A stretch of DNA of 10,577 nucleotides from an uncultured Clostridia bacterium (GCA_947589585.1 CANQCA010000047.1:1-10577), one strand, 5' to 3'. Positions 1 to 6,561 are shown, numbered from the stretch's first letter. Notes: generated by a model from the sequence alone, not told the origin. Program-made: numbers and translations.

Positions 1-497
1 TTGTTTTCGTCGTGCTTTTGCGTGGTGACTTGGTGATTGTCGCCCGTGTGAGGAAGGTAGCAAGTATCGCACTTGCCCGTTCTCTCTTTGTAGGAGTGGC
101 CGGAATGGGCGGTGCTACAAATTGTGCACTCGCCGGGGTGATCGGGACTATACTCGTGAGCACTCTTTTCGGACGTGTATCCGCAACCCTGATGTTGACA
201 GGTAGTGCGGTGACCGCCTTCAAACGCTCCCACTAAGGCATCGAGAGTGTGCTCATTGACATGGGCGTGGCAAACACTACATTCTTGATAGTGGGTGGTT
301 CCCTCGTACTTCCATGTGAGGTTGCCGTCGTGAACGTGCGCATAGCCGCATTCGGTGCAGACGCCGCTACCGTCTTCGCCGTAGCTGTGCGGGGTCTTAT
401 CGGTCTCCTCTTTGCAATAGAGGCACTTCTTGTAGTGGCCGTCGGCGGAATCGCTCTCCCAACCGTTGTTATCGGTCTTGTAAGCGTGCTCATGCTT
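1..497 (-). repeat. Tandem Cys/His (CxxC) repeats at the visible C-terminal end
   Basis: From about residue 1553 the protein carries irregular repeats of 20-40 residues built on H-x-Y ... C-x-x-C ... H. Visible motifs are CLYC, CTEC, CSVC, CQHQGC, CTIC and CDTC, with HAY, HSY, HEY and HY motifs between them. Paired Cys and nearby His suggest metal-binding knuckles, or disulfides in an exported protein. Similar runs occur in large secreted proteins of gut Clostridia, where their function is not established. The array continues past the left edge. Confidence 0.75.
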
Positions 498-3400
498 GTA
501 GGTGAGCTCGGCGCTGTAAGGGCTTTCGGTGTAGCCCTCGATCGTGGTGGTCGCCTTGACGACGATCTTCTCGCCGTCTTGGAGGGTGACGGTGCGGGAG
601 TTGGCGTCAAGGGTCTGCTCGCTGCCGTCGTCGATCTTGTAGGTGTAGCCGGTGGCGTTCGGGACGGCGTCCCAAGTCACTTCGCCAGTGTTCTGGTTGA
701 CATTGAGCGTGGGAGCGGTGAGAGGCGTGGTGGGTATATATTCCCCATCATATCCGTAGAACTCAATCGTCGGAACATCGACATACTTATTACTGCTCGT
801 GGGAGTGTAGGTAACGTTGAAAATGAGTTCATAGAAGCAATCTTTCCAGCCACTCGATTTGATCGTAATGATCAAATCGTCTTCGTAGTCAATTTCCTGC
901 GTGTAGAGCGCAACTCCGCTCATATCGTTTGTGGAGAATACTTTGAAGGTCGTGCTGTTGACGGTTAATTTAGAAGTATGGAATTTTAGAACGATCTTGG
1001 TTATCTTGCCCTCGATTGCATCCACATTCTTTATCGTGCGGTCTACGTTTTCAATTCCCTTACCGCCAACGCGCCAATTTAGCACATTGCTATCTATTAG
1101 TACATTGCCGTCAACCGACCATTTTACCCCATCGACCTCTACTTCGCCCGTCGAATCATAGCGGGAATTAGTACCTTTGACGGTGGGCGTCAATGTGTAG
1201 AGAAGCTGTGCGGAGGGCTGACCTTCGTAGAGCGATTCAATCAAAACGGTCGCGTTGCCTTTGACGACGAACTCGTAGTTGCCTTCGCCGTCTGCTGTGA
1301 GATCTTCACCATATACGCTGACGCATTCGATCCTCTTGCCCGAAGCGGGAACAACTTTGAAGGATACTTTTTGTCCGTTGATGCCTTCGCCTGTTTCGAG
1401 ACCTGTAACGATCGCGCCGCCGTCGTTCTCGACAGAAATCGTGGATTGACCACGCTCATTCTTGAGGGCGTAGACGTTTTCATAATTATTGCTGGAAATC
1501 TTCTTCGACGAGAATTCGATCACGCCATCGGTGCCTTCGCCCGTCTTATCATTACCATTGTATCTTGTGATATAGCCTCGAATTGTGATAATATCGTTTT
1601 GGACAGGGGCGGCGACATCGGAATTGAGATTGATCGAATAAACAAGGATCTCCGCTCCGGAATCATCAACGAGATAGAGGCTTTCGTAATATTCACCTTT
1701 CGAGCTCTTATTAGGCGTTTCTTTGACCTTACCTGTCATGGTGACGATTTGTTTGGTGAAAGTGCCGTTATTCACGCATTCCTTCTCTGCGAGGGCGAGG
1801 GCCTCGGAGACGGAGAGCGGAGCCTCTTCCGTGCCGTAGTCGGTGGGTGCGTGGTAGGTGACGGGGGTGCTCCAAGGGCTGTCGGAATAGGCTGTGCTGT
1901 CGCCGACGGCTTTCACATAGAGGGTCTGCCCGTCTTCGAGCGTGATTTGAAGCTGATCTGCGGGAACGTCTTGTTCGTTGCCGTTTTCGCCGATCTTGTA
2001 CTTATAACTTGAGGCGTGAACGACCGCTTCCCACTTCGCGGTGTTGCCTTCGACGGTGACAACGGGCGCAGCGAGCACGGCGGTGTAGAGCTTGGCGACG
2101 CTCCAATTGCTGCCGAGGTAATTCTTGCCGTTGCCGACCGCCATGACTTGAATGGACTGGCCGGGATCGAGTTGAACTTCGCGCTTTGCGGACGCTTCGA
2201 TCGACGTTACTTCCTCGCCAATCTTATACTTGTAACCCGTGGCGTTTTTGACTTCGTTCCAAGTGGCTTTGCCGTTGTCGCTGATTGTGACTTCGGGCAC
2301 ATCAAGGGTGATCTCTTCGGGAGCGGTGTAGGTCTTCTCATCGCTGTAGGCACTGGTGAGGAAGTGCACCTCGTCGCCGACGGCACGAACCTTGATGGAC
2401 CAGCCGTCTTGGAGCTGAACGCTCGTATCGGAAGTGGTGACTGCGGGTTGCGCCTGCCCATCTTTGGTGATGATATATTCGTAGTGGGTAGCATTGACGA
2501 CCGGTTCCCACTTGGCGAGGCCGTTCTCAGTGATGGTGACATCGGGAACTGTAAGCTGCAAGGGAGCGGTGTAGGTCTGCGCCGCGCTCCATTCGCTGCT
2601 TTCATAGGTCTCGCCGTCGCCGACTGCCTGCACGGTGATGGACTGCTTATCGCTAAGCTTGACTTTGAGTTCGGCGGTCGTCTCGAGGGTGTGCTCTTCG
2701 CCGTTTACCTTATATTTGTAGCTGCTCGCGTTCGAGACGGCTTCCCAAGTGGCGTTACCGTCTTTATCGATGGTGACCTCGGGCGTGGCGAGCTTTTCGA
2801 GCTTGGTGACAGGTTCCCCGTAGAACTCGATCGTGTTGATCTTGCAACGGTTGCCCGCGGTTACACTCACAGTAATTGTGTGATTTTCAGGAACCTCGAC
2901 GACAACTTTTTGATATTCGCCGTTTTTAGAGAGCTTTTCGATTTTTATCGCGGTAGCGCCGTTGAAGCTCACCTGCGCCGTATTTTTCTTATATCCTGCA
3001 ATATAGATGGCAACGGAAGTGACATTTTCGGGAACAGTGAACGAGAAGGTGCCATCAGCGCCATTCGAACCGAATTTAAGGCCGCCATTTCCGTTGTTAT
3101 CCCATGCGCCTTTGGAGAAATTCGTGCTGTTGGTCGTAATCTCCAACTCGTAATCGCCGTCTATCTCGGTATATTCTTTTGTAGATGTACCATCGCCGCG
3201 GAAATCGCCATTTACTCCCGTACCTTCTACATCATCCACATCATCACCGAGTTCGAAGGTGGCGAGGAGGCCTTCCTTCTCCTCTACGGGCTTTTTGGTG
3301 TAGGTTTGGGGAGCGCTGTATTCGCTGTCTGTGTAGTTCTCGCCGTCGCCGACTGCCTTGACCTCGATATATTGCTTATCTTCGAGTTGGACTTGGAGAT

Positions 3401-5156
3401 CGGCGCCCTCTAAGGTCTTTTCTTCGCCGCCGTTGATCTTATACTTATAGCCGCTTGCGTTCGGGACTTCGTTCCAAGTCGCCATGCCCGTATCTTCGTC
3501 GATGGTGACTTCGGGGGTTTCGAGCTGCGTGGGCTCGACGGGCTGCTGCTGTGCGGTGTAGGTCTGCTCTGCGCTGTAGGCGCTTTCGGCGGTGTAGTGC
3601 TCGGTGTCGGTGGAGACTGCCTTGACTTGCAATTTGTCGCCGTTTTGGAGTTGAATGGAAAGTTGCGTCTGAACTTGCCCTTCTTCGCCGTTGACTTTGC
3701 ATACATAGCCGGTCGCACCCGTAACTGCGGGCCAAGTGGCAAGACCCGTTTCTTGATTTATGGTGACGACGGGCGTTGCGAGCTGCGTGGGCTCGACGGG
3801 CTGCTGATGCGCGGTGTAGGTCGCGGACTTGCCCCATGCGCTCGCGGTGTAGAGGGCGGTATTGTTCGAGAAGGCCTGCACTTCGATATATTGGCCATCT
3901 TCGAGCTGATATTCGAGCTCGCTGCCGGTGAAGTTCTGCTCCGCGCCGCCGTTGATCTTATATTTATAGCCGTCTGCATTCGGGATCGCTTGCCAAGTGG
4001 CAAGGCCGTCTTCGTCGACCGTAATAACGGGCGTTGCGAGCTGCGTGGGCGCGGGCTCTTCTTTTGCTTCGTAAGTCTTCGCATCGCTCCATGCACTGTC
4101 GAGATAGAGCCTGCCGTCGCCGAGGGCCTTGACTTGGATGGTCTGGCCGTCTTCGAGCTGAACTTCGAGCTCGGCGGTCGCCTCGAGGGTCTGTTCGGCA
4201 CCGTCGTTGATCTTATATTTATAGCCCGTGGAGTGATTTACTGCCACCCATGTCGCGAGGCCGGTATCTTCTTCGATGGTGACGACGGGCTTTTCGAGCT
4301 GTGTGGGCTCAGGATCGACGGGTTGCTCTTTCGCGTTGTACGTCTTGGGGGTGCTCCATGCGCTGTCGAGATAGCGCTCGCCGTCGCCGAGAGCCTTGAC
4401 TTCGATGGTCTGCTTATCTTCAAGTTGGACTTGAAGTTTATCGGTCTCTTGCCCGGCTGCACCGTCGATTCTATAAAAGTAGGCGGAAGCGTTCTGAATA
4501 GCATTCCACCGTGCAATGCCCTCTTCGTCGATGGTGACTTCGGGCACATTCAGCTGTGTAGGTTGAGGGGCGGGGGCGGCATAGACCTTCTCTTCGCTCC
4601 ATGCACTGTCGCCATAGGTCTTGCCGTCGCCGAGGGCCTTGACGGAAAGCTTATCGCCATAGGCCGAGAGCTGAAGGGAAGTTTCCTTGGTCGTGGTCTC
4701 TTTCCCGTTCAGATTATAAATATAGCCGATCGCATGCTCGACGGCTTCCCATGAAGCCAAGCCGGTCTCGCTGATGGTTACAACGGGAGCGGGGAGCGCA
4801 ATCGGTTGCGGTTGCACGGACGGAGCCGTATATGTAAGGGGTGCGCTGAAATCGCTGTTGGTGTAGCGGACCCCGTCGCCCAAAGCCTGCACACGAACGC
4901 TCTGCCCGTCTGCAAGTTGGATAGAGAGTGAATTGATCTGTGTTGCGGTATCGCTATCGCCGAGCTTATAGGCATAGCCGATCGCGTGATCGACGGCGGC
5001 CCATTGGGCGACACCTTCCTCAGAGATGCTCACCTGCGGCGCTTCGAGCTGCACAGGTCCCGTCGGCAATTTCTGCATAGAACATGCAGAGATCCCGAAC
5101 GCCATGGCGAGCGTTGCAACGATCGATAGCAAAACGATCAACAACTTCCTTCTCAT
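1..5156 (-). CDS. Giant multidomain surface lipoprotein, FN3-like and CxxC/His repeats (3' end outside window)
   Basis: I read this frame codon by codon: it is open from the ATG at 5156 to the left edge (at least 1718 codons), so the C terminus is missing. The start has GGAGGA 4-5 nt upstream. Residues 1-25 are a lipoprotein signal peptide: MRRK, a hydrophobic core, then lipobox I-S-A-C with Cys25 as the lipidation site. Order after that: seven FN3-like repeats (about 38-620), a beta-sandwich-like module (about 621-780) ending in IEFYG, four FN3-like repeats (about 786-1103), an OB-fold-like module (about 1105-1225, TGKVKE...LYLVDDSG...IITIRGYI), an InlB-B-like module (about 1237-1316), a second module ending in IEFYG (about 1316-1471), a twelfth FN3-like repeat (about 1476-1552), and CxxC/His repeats from 1553 on. 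No enzyme motif is visible. It is probably an adhesin or ligand-binding protein on the outer face of the membrane. It is monocistronic in this window, with its own strong promoter. The domain names are by eye; gene reality is near certain. Confidence 0.93.
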   Translation of the reverse strand, partial: MRRKLLIVLLSIVATLAMAFGISACSMQKLPTGPVQLEAPQVSISEEGVAQWAAVDHAIGYAYKLGDSDTATQINSLSIQLADGQSVRVQALGDGVRYTNSDFSAPLTYTAPSVQPQPIALPAPVVTISETGLASWEAVEHAIGYIYNLNGKETTTKETSLQLSAYGDKLSVKALGDGKTYGDSAWSEEKVYAAPAPQPTQLNVPEVTIDEEGIARWNAIQNASAYFYRIDGAAGQETDKLQVQLEDKQTIEVKALGDGERYLDSAWSTPKTYNAKEQPVDPEPTQLEKPVVTIEEDTGLATWVAVNHSTGYKYKINDGAEQTLEATAELEVQLEDGQTIQVKALGDGRLYLDSAWSDAKTYEAKEEPAPTQLATPVITVDEDGLATWQAIPNADGYKYKINGGAEQNFTGSELEYQLEDGQYIEVQAFSNNTALYTASAWGKSATYTAHQQPVEPTQLATPVVTINQETGLATWPAVTGATGYVCKVNGEEGQVQTQLSIQLQNGDKLQVKAVSTDTEHYTAESAYSAEQTYTAQQQPVEPTQLETPEVTIDEDTGMATWNEVPNASGYKYKINGGEEKTLEGADLQVQLEDKQYIEVKAVGDGENYTDSEYSAPQTYTKKPVEEKEGLLATFELGDDVDDVEGTGVNGDFRGDGTSTKEYTEIDGDYELEITTNSTNFSKGAWDNNGNGGLKFGSNGADGTFSFTVPENVTSVAIYIAGYKKNTAQVSFNGATAIKIEKLSKNGEYQKVVVEVPENHTITVSVTAGNRCKINTIEFYGEPVTKLEKLATPEVTIDKDGNATWEAVSNASSYKYKVNGEEHTLETTAELKVKLSDKQSITVQAVGDGETYESSEWSAAQTYTAPLQLTVPDVTITENGLAKWEPVVNATHYEYIITKDGQAQPAVTTSDTSVQLQDGWSIKVRAVGDEVHFLTSAYSDEKTYTAPEEITLDVPEVTISDNGKATWNEVKNATGYKYKIGEEVTSIEASAKREVQLDPGQSIQVMAVGNGKNYLGSNWSVAKLYTAVLAAPVVTVEGNTAKWEAVVHASSYKYKIGENGNEQDVPADQLQITLEDGQTLYVKAVGDSTAYSDSPWSTPVTYHAPTDYGTEEAPLSVSEALALAEKECVNNGTFTKQIVTMTGKVKETPNKSSKGEYYESLYLVDDSGAEILVYSINLNSDVAAPVQNDIITIRGYITRYNGNDKTGEGTDGVIEFSSKKISSNNYENVYALKNERGQSTISVENDGGAIVTGLETGEGINGQKVSFKVVPASGKRIECVSVYGEDLTADGEGNYEFVVKGNATVLIESLYEGQPSAQLLYTLTPTVKGTNSRYDSTGEVEVDGVKWSVDGNVLIDSNVLNWRVGGKGIENVDRTIKNVDAIEGKITKIVLKFHTSKLTVNSTTFKVFSTNDMSGVALYTQEIDYEDDLIITIKSSGWKDCFYELIFNVTYTPTSSNKYVDVPTIEFYGYDGEYIPTTPLTAPTLNVNQNTGEVTWDAVPNATGYTYKIDDGSEQTLDANSRTVTLQDGEKIVVKATTTIEGYTESPYSAELTYKHEHAYKTDNNGWESDSADGHYKKCLYCKEETDKTPHSYGEDGSGVCTECGYAHVHDGNLTWKYEGTTHYQECSVCHAHVNEHTLDALVGAFEGGHRTTCQHQGCGYTSEKSAHEYSPDHPGECTICSTAHSGHSYKERTGKCDTCYLPHTGDNHQVTTQKHDEN
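745..1448 (-). other. InlB-B-like module followed by second beta-sandwich-like module
   Basis: The first part (about residues 1237-1316) contains VSFKVVPASGKRIECVSVYG and YEFVVKGNATVLIE. It resembles InlB B-repeat type modules, in which VxFxVxPxxGYxxxxVxVNG and YxFxVxxNxTVxxxF recur. The second part (about 1316-1471) has VDGVKWSVDGN, KITKIVLKFHTSKL, DLIITIKSSGWKD and VPTIEFYGYDG. The shared IEFYG ending links it to the module at 2812-3295, which suggests duplication within the gene. Confidence 0.45.
1490..1843 (-). other. OB-fold-like module of the lipoprotein
   Basis: At about residues 1105-1223 the protein changes character: SVSEALALAEK, then TMTGKVKE, YESLYLVDDSGAEILVYSI and NDIITIRGYITRYNG, ending in VIEFSSKK. 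This strand order and spacing match OB-fold modules that accompany repeat-containing secreted proteins of Bacteroidota and Bacillota. In that setting they are not known to bind nucleic acid. The call is by pattern only; a profile search would settle it. Confidence 0.5.
1848..2800 (-). repeat. Array of four FN3-like repeats (R8-R11) in the lipoprotein
   Basis: Four more units with the same W...Y...VKAVGDG...S.WS...TY pattern, at about residues 786-1103, lie between the first beta-sandwich-like module and the OB-like module. They have shorter linkers than R1-R7 and more diverged sequences; R9 has HYEYIITKDG in place of GYKYKI. A lone twelfth unit lies at about 500-733. Confidence 0.75.
2812..3295 (-). 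other. First beta-sandwich-like module of the lipoprotein
   Basis: This stretch interrupts the FN3-like array (about residues 621-782). It opens with LLATFELGDD, is rich in Asn and Gly (WDNNGNGGLKFGSNG), has alternating strand-like segments (TFSFTVPENVTSVAIYIAGY; VVVEVPENHTITVSV) and closes with NTIEFYGEP. It resembles the jelly-roll or carbohydrate-binding-like modules found in secreted proteins of gut bacteria. A second module at about 745-1210 ends with the same IEFYG and is probably related. The ligand is unknown. Confidence 0.5.
3300..5045 (-). repeat. Array of seven FN3-like repeats (R1-R7) in the lipoprotein
   Basis: Seven units of about 75 residues plus short Pro/Gln/Glu linkers follow the lipobox. 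Each carries the pattern PxVTI-(D/E)-xxGxAxWxAVxxAxGYxYKI, then VQLEDGQ-like and VKALGDGxxYxxSxWSxxxTY. The strand-B Trp, strand-C Tyr and closing TY are what one expects of bacterial FN3 folds. R5 to R7 share a linker of the type QQPVEPTQL. Such arrays usually act as stalks that hold a binding domain away from the cell. The exact fold was not tested. Confidence 0.8.
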
Positions 5157-5166
5157 AGACTCCTCC
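5157..5166 (-). promoter_or_regulatory. Ribosome-binding site of the lipoprotein gene
   Basis: GGAGGA at 5166-5161 lies just ahead of the ATG at 5156, with a 4-nt spacer (5 nt if counted from the GGAGG core). It fixes the start in front of the MRRK signal peptide. Confidence 0.85.
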
Positions 5167-5260
5167 GTAATATATAGTTATAAAATTTTTGACGAACTTT
5201 TGACTTGCTTATGCCCTATTAACGCTTACCTAAAATAATGATACAATTTTCTTTAATCCA

Positions 5261-5289
5261 ATTATACCCCCCCCCTCGGTGGTTGTCAA
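5261..5289 (-). promoter_or_regulatory. Consensus sigma-A type promoter with a G9 tract in the spacer
   Basis: On the minus strand, a perfect -35 TTGACA (5289-5284) and a perfect -10 TATAAT (5266-5261) are separated by exactly 17 bp (5283-5267). The nine spacer bases next to the -10 are all G. Transcription should start near 5254, giving a leader of about 98 nt before the ATG at 5156. The homopolymer sits where changes of one or two bases would shift the -35/-10 spacing, so strength is likely tract-length dependent. The promoter call is strong; phase variation is inferred. Confidence 0.85.
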
Positions 5290-5376
5290 TAGTTGGAATA
5301 AAGAAACTTGAAGAAAAAGAAAAAATTTTTTGGGGGGCGAAGGGGCTCGCTCGGAATGAGGGGCGGGCACTGATTT

Positions 5377-5434
5377 CGTCACCCTGCCCCGACCGCGGCC
5401 TCTATTGAATATCCAAGGTCGGGGCAGCATGACG
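5377..5434. repeat. 58-bp imperfect inverted repeat (hairpin) in the intergenic repeat island
   Basis: CTGCCCCGACC (5384-5394) is matched by GGTCGGGGCAG (5417-5427), an 11-bp perfect stem. Outside a 2-by-2 mismatch the pairing resumes as CGTCA (5377-5381) with TGACG (5430-5434). The loop is 22 nt. There is no U-run after it on either strand, so it is not a canonical intrinsic terminator. It looks like a REP/MITE-type intergenic repeat and may shape the 3' end of the minDE transcript. Confidence 0.7.
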
Positions 5435-5444
5435 TGATTGAATT

Positions 5445-5495
5445 CAACCCCCACCCTTCGCCAACGCGACACCCTCCCCCTTAAAAAGGGCTAGG
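5445..5495. repeat. Partial copy of a dispersed repeat, inverted relative to 6852-6907
   Basis: Reading plus, AACCCCCACC is followed by TCGCC, a GAC-containing stretch and CTCCCCCTTAAAAAGGG. The reverse complement of 6852-6907 has the same modules in the same order. The two copies face each other across the minDE genes. This one carries only one end of the larger element. Confidence 0.65.
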
Positions 5496-5576
5496 GCTTC
5501 GGACTGCGTATAAAGGGATTCTTCGGGGAGGGGCTTCCTCGGACATGGTATAGGCTAATCGCCTTAGAATGACGCG
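5495..5576 (-). repeat. GTCATTC...GAATCCCTTTATACG dispersed repeat, copy 1
   Basis: Read on the minus strand, this holds GTCATTCTAAGG near 5573, then GAAGAATCCCTTTATACG and AGTCCGA. The element at 7068-7125 has GTCATTCCGAGG, GAGAATCCCCTTATACG and AGTCCGA in the same order and orientation. A third fragment (CTCATTCCGAGCGA, minus) lies near 5345-5360. These are non-coding intergenic repeats. Confidence 0.65.
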
Positions 5577-5599
5577 GTTGACAAGGACATCGCGAAATG

Positions 5600-5827
5600 T
5601 TACCTCAAAGTTAAAAAATTTTTTACGCGGAGGATACGGAAGGTGAAGACGACCTCGGTGCCCTTCTTCCCCTCGTGCGTCGTCAAGGCAAAGCCGCCGT
5701 CCGTCTCGAAATATTCCTCGGCGACCCGCTTGAAATCGGCGAGTGCGGCCTCGCGCGAGGCCTCGTTCATCTCCGCCTTGTCGCGTTCCAAAAGGCGCAT
5801 CAGGCGCCCGCGGTCCCCCTCTTTCAA
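5600..5827 (-). CDS. minE: MinE-like cell division topological specificity factor
   Basis: A 75-residue protein directly downstream of minD. MinE stimulates the MinD ATPase at the membrane and drives MinD off it, keeping the division inhibitor away from mid-cell. The helix RGRLMRLLERDKAEM matches the MinD-interacting region of MinE (E. coli ERLQIIVAERR), and DFKRVAEEYFETDGG, then a Gly-Lys turn and the strand VVFTFRIL, match the C-terminal fold in order and spacing. The short amphipathic membrane tail at the E. coli N terminus is absent. I chose TTG at 5827: GGAGG (5840-5836) lies 8 nt ahead, and the TTG overlaps the minD TGA as TTGA, a coupling arrangement. The GTG at 5836 would lie inside the ribosome-binding site. 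Identity is divergent and rests partly on context. Confidence 0.72.
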   Translation of the reverse strand: MKEGDRGRLMRLLERDKAEMNEASREAALADFKRVAEEYFETDGGFALTTHEGKKGTEVVFTFRILRVKNFLTLR

Positions 5828-6561
5828 TGCTTCCACCTCCCGAGCGCAAAGGGTTTTTTCTCCTCGCTCTCCCCGCCCGTGCAGTAGTGTTCCGCGAGTT
5901 TTTTGAAGGCGCGGCTGCGTTCGGAGATGTTCTCGAGGAAAAAGATATCCTCCTCGGGAATAACGGCGACGACGGGCAGGCGGAGCGCGGACGCGATCTC
6001 CCCGGATGACAGGATCTCCCCTTTTCGCACCATATCCCGCCGCACAAGGTTGATGCAGAGCGAGATCTCGCGGAAGCGGTAACTTCGGAGAATGGTAGCG
6101 ACGCGGTCGGCATCCCGCATGGCGGAGATGTGCGGCGTGGTGATAAGGAGCGCTTCATCCGCACAGGAAGCGGCGCGGTGAAAGCCCTCGTCGATGCCGG
6201 CGGGCGAATCGATGAGGAGGTAGTCGAAGCGGGGAGAGAGCGTCTCCAGAACGAGGCGGATGGCCTGCGGGGAGACATAGCGCTCGGAGATCTTATTGCT
6301 CGCAAGAGAAAAGAGCGTGGGATAGCGGGGGTGGGAAGCGAGAGCCTGACGGGCACGGCACCTGCCTTCGATGACGTCTACGATATCGTAGAGCGCCATG
6401 TTCTCGACGCCAAGCACGACGTCGACGTTGTTGAGGCCAAAGTCGAGATCGCAGATGGCGACGCGCAGACCCTTCCGCGCAAGCTGGACGCCGAGATTGC
6501 AGCAGACGGTCGTCTTGCCGACGCCGCCCTTGCCCGACGTTACAACGATTTTTCTTGCCAT
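5824..6561 (-). CDS. minD: Septum site-determining ATPase MinD
   Basis: A 245-residue P-loop ATPase of the ParA/MinD family. It dimerises with ATP, binds the inner membrane face and recruits MinC and MinE to position the division septum. Residues 1-18 (MARKIVVTSGKGGVGKTT) hold the deviant Walker A with signature Lys11 and catalytic Lys16, at the same numbers as E. coli MinD. CDLDFGLNNVD (37-47) supplies Asp38 and Asp40, and LLIDSPAGID (115-124) is Walker B. The start at 6561 has GGAGGGG just upstream; the in-frame ATGs at 6618 and 6591 lack one and would precede the family start. The C terminus is short: after AFKKLAEHYC comes an acidic stretch and KKPFALGRWKH, so the usual amphipathic membrane-targeting helix is weak or reduced. 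minC is not adjacent. FlhG or ParA are unlikely given the MinD-type motifs and MinE-like neighbour. Confidence 0.92.
   Translation of the reverse strand: MARKIVVTSGKGGVGKTTVCCNLGVQLARKGLRVAICDLDFGLNNVDVVLGVENMALYDIVDVIEGRCRARQALASHPRYPTLFSLASNKISERYVSPQAIRLVLETLSPRFDYLLIDSPAGIDEGFHRAASCADEALLITTPHISAMRDADRVATILRSYRFREISLCINLVRRDMVRKGEILSSGEIASALRLPVVAVIPEEDIFFLENISERSRAFKKLAEHYCTGGESEEKKPFALGRWKH
5836..5840 (-). promoter_or_regulatory. Ribosome-binding site deciding the minE start
   Basis: GGAGG inside the 3' end of minD is 8 nt from TTG at 5827, the spacing expected for a start there, and too close to the alternative GTG at 5836 to serve it. Confidence 0.7.

Larger units (their letters stand above)
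5290..5599. other. Repeat-rich intergenic region between minE and the lipoprotein promoter
   Basis: No supported gene. It holds the hairpin at 5377-5434, the partial dispersed repeat at 5445-5495, the GTCATTC repeat at 5495-5576 and an A/T palindrome near 5321-5331. I see no canonical terminator for minDE here, although one would be expected. Confidence 0.7.

Noticed and set aside
2016..4754. Long plus-strand reading frames over the lipoprotein gene (for example 2016-3413 and 3597-4754)
   Set aside because: They use the codon register opposite the minus gene and arise because that gene lacks TAA/TAG/TGA complements there. They have no sensible domain pattern, while the minus frame shows a signal peptide and clear repeats.
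490..5045. CRISPR array
   Set aside because: The repeats are in-frame protein-coding units of about 250 bp with graded divergence, not short identical repeats with unique spacers.
5267..5275. G9 tract as a sequencing or assembly artefact only
   Set aside because: Length errors are possible in such tracts, but the tract sits between two perfect promoter boxes at exactly 17 bp, which an error would be more likely to disturb than create. Kept as a finding with this caution.
5828..5836. GTG start for minE at 5836
   Set aside because: The GTG overlaps GGAGG itself; the TTG at 5827 has correct spacing and couples to the minD stop.
5481..6356. 291-codon minus-strand frame overlapping minD and minE
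   Set aside because: Arg/Pro/Ser-rich composition typical of an out-of-frame reading of GC-rich DNA; minD motifs occupy another frame.
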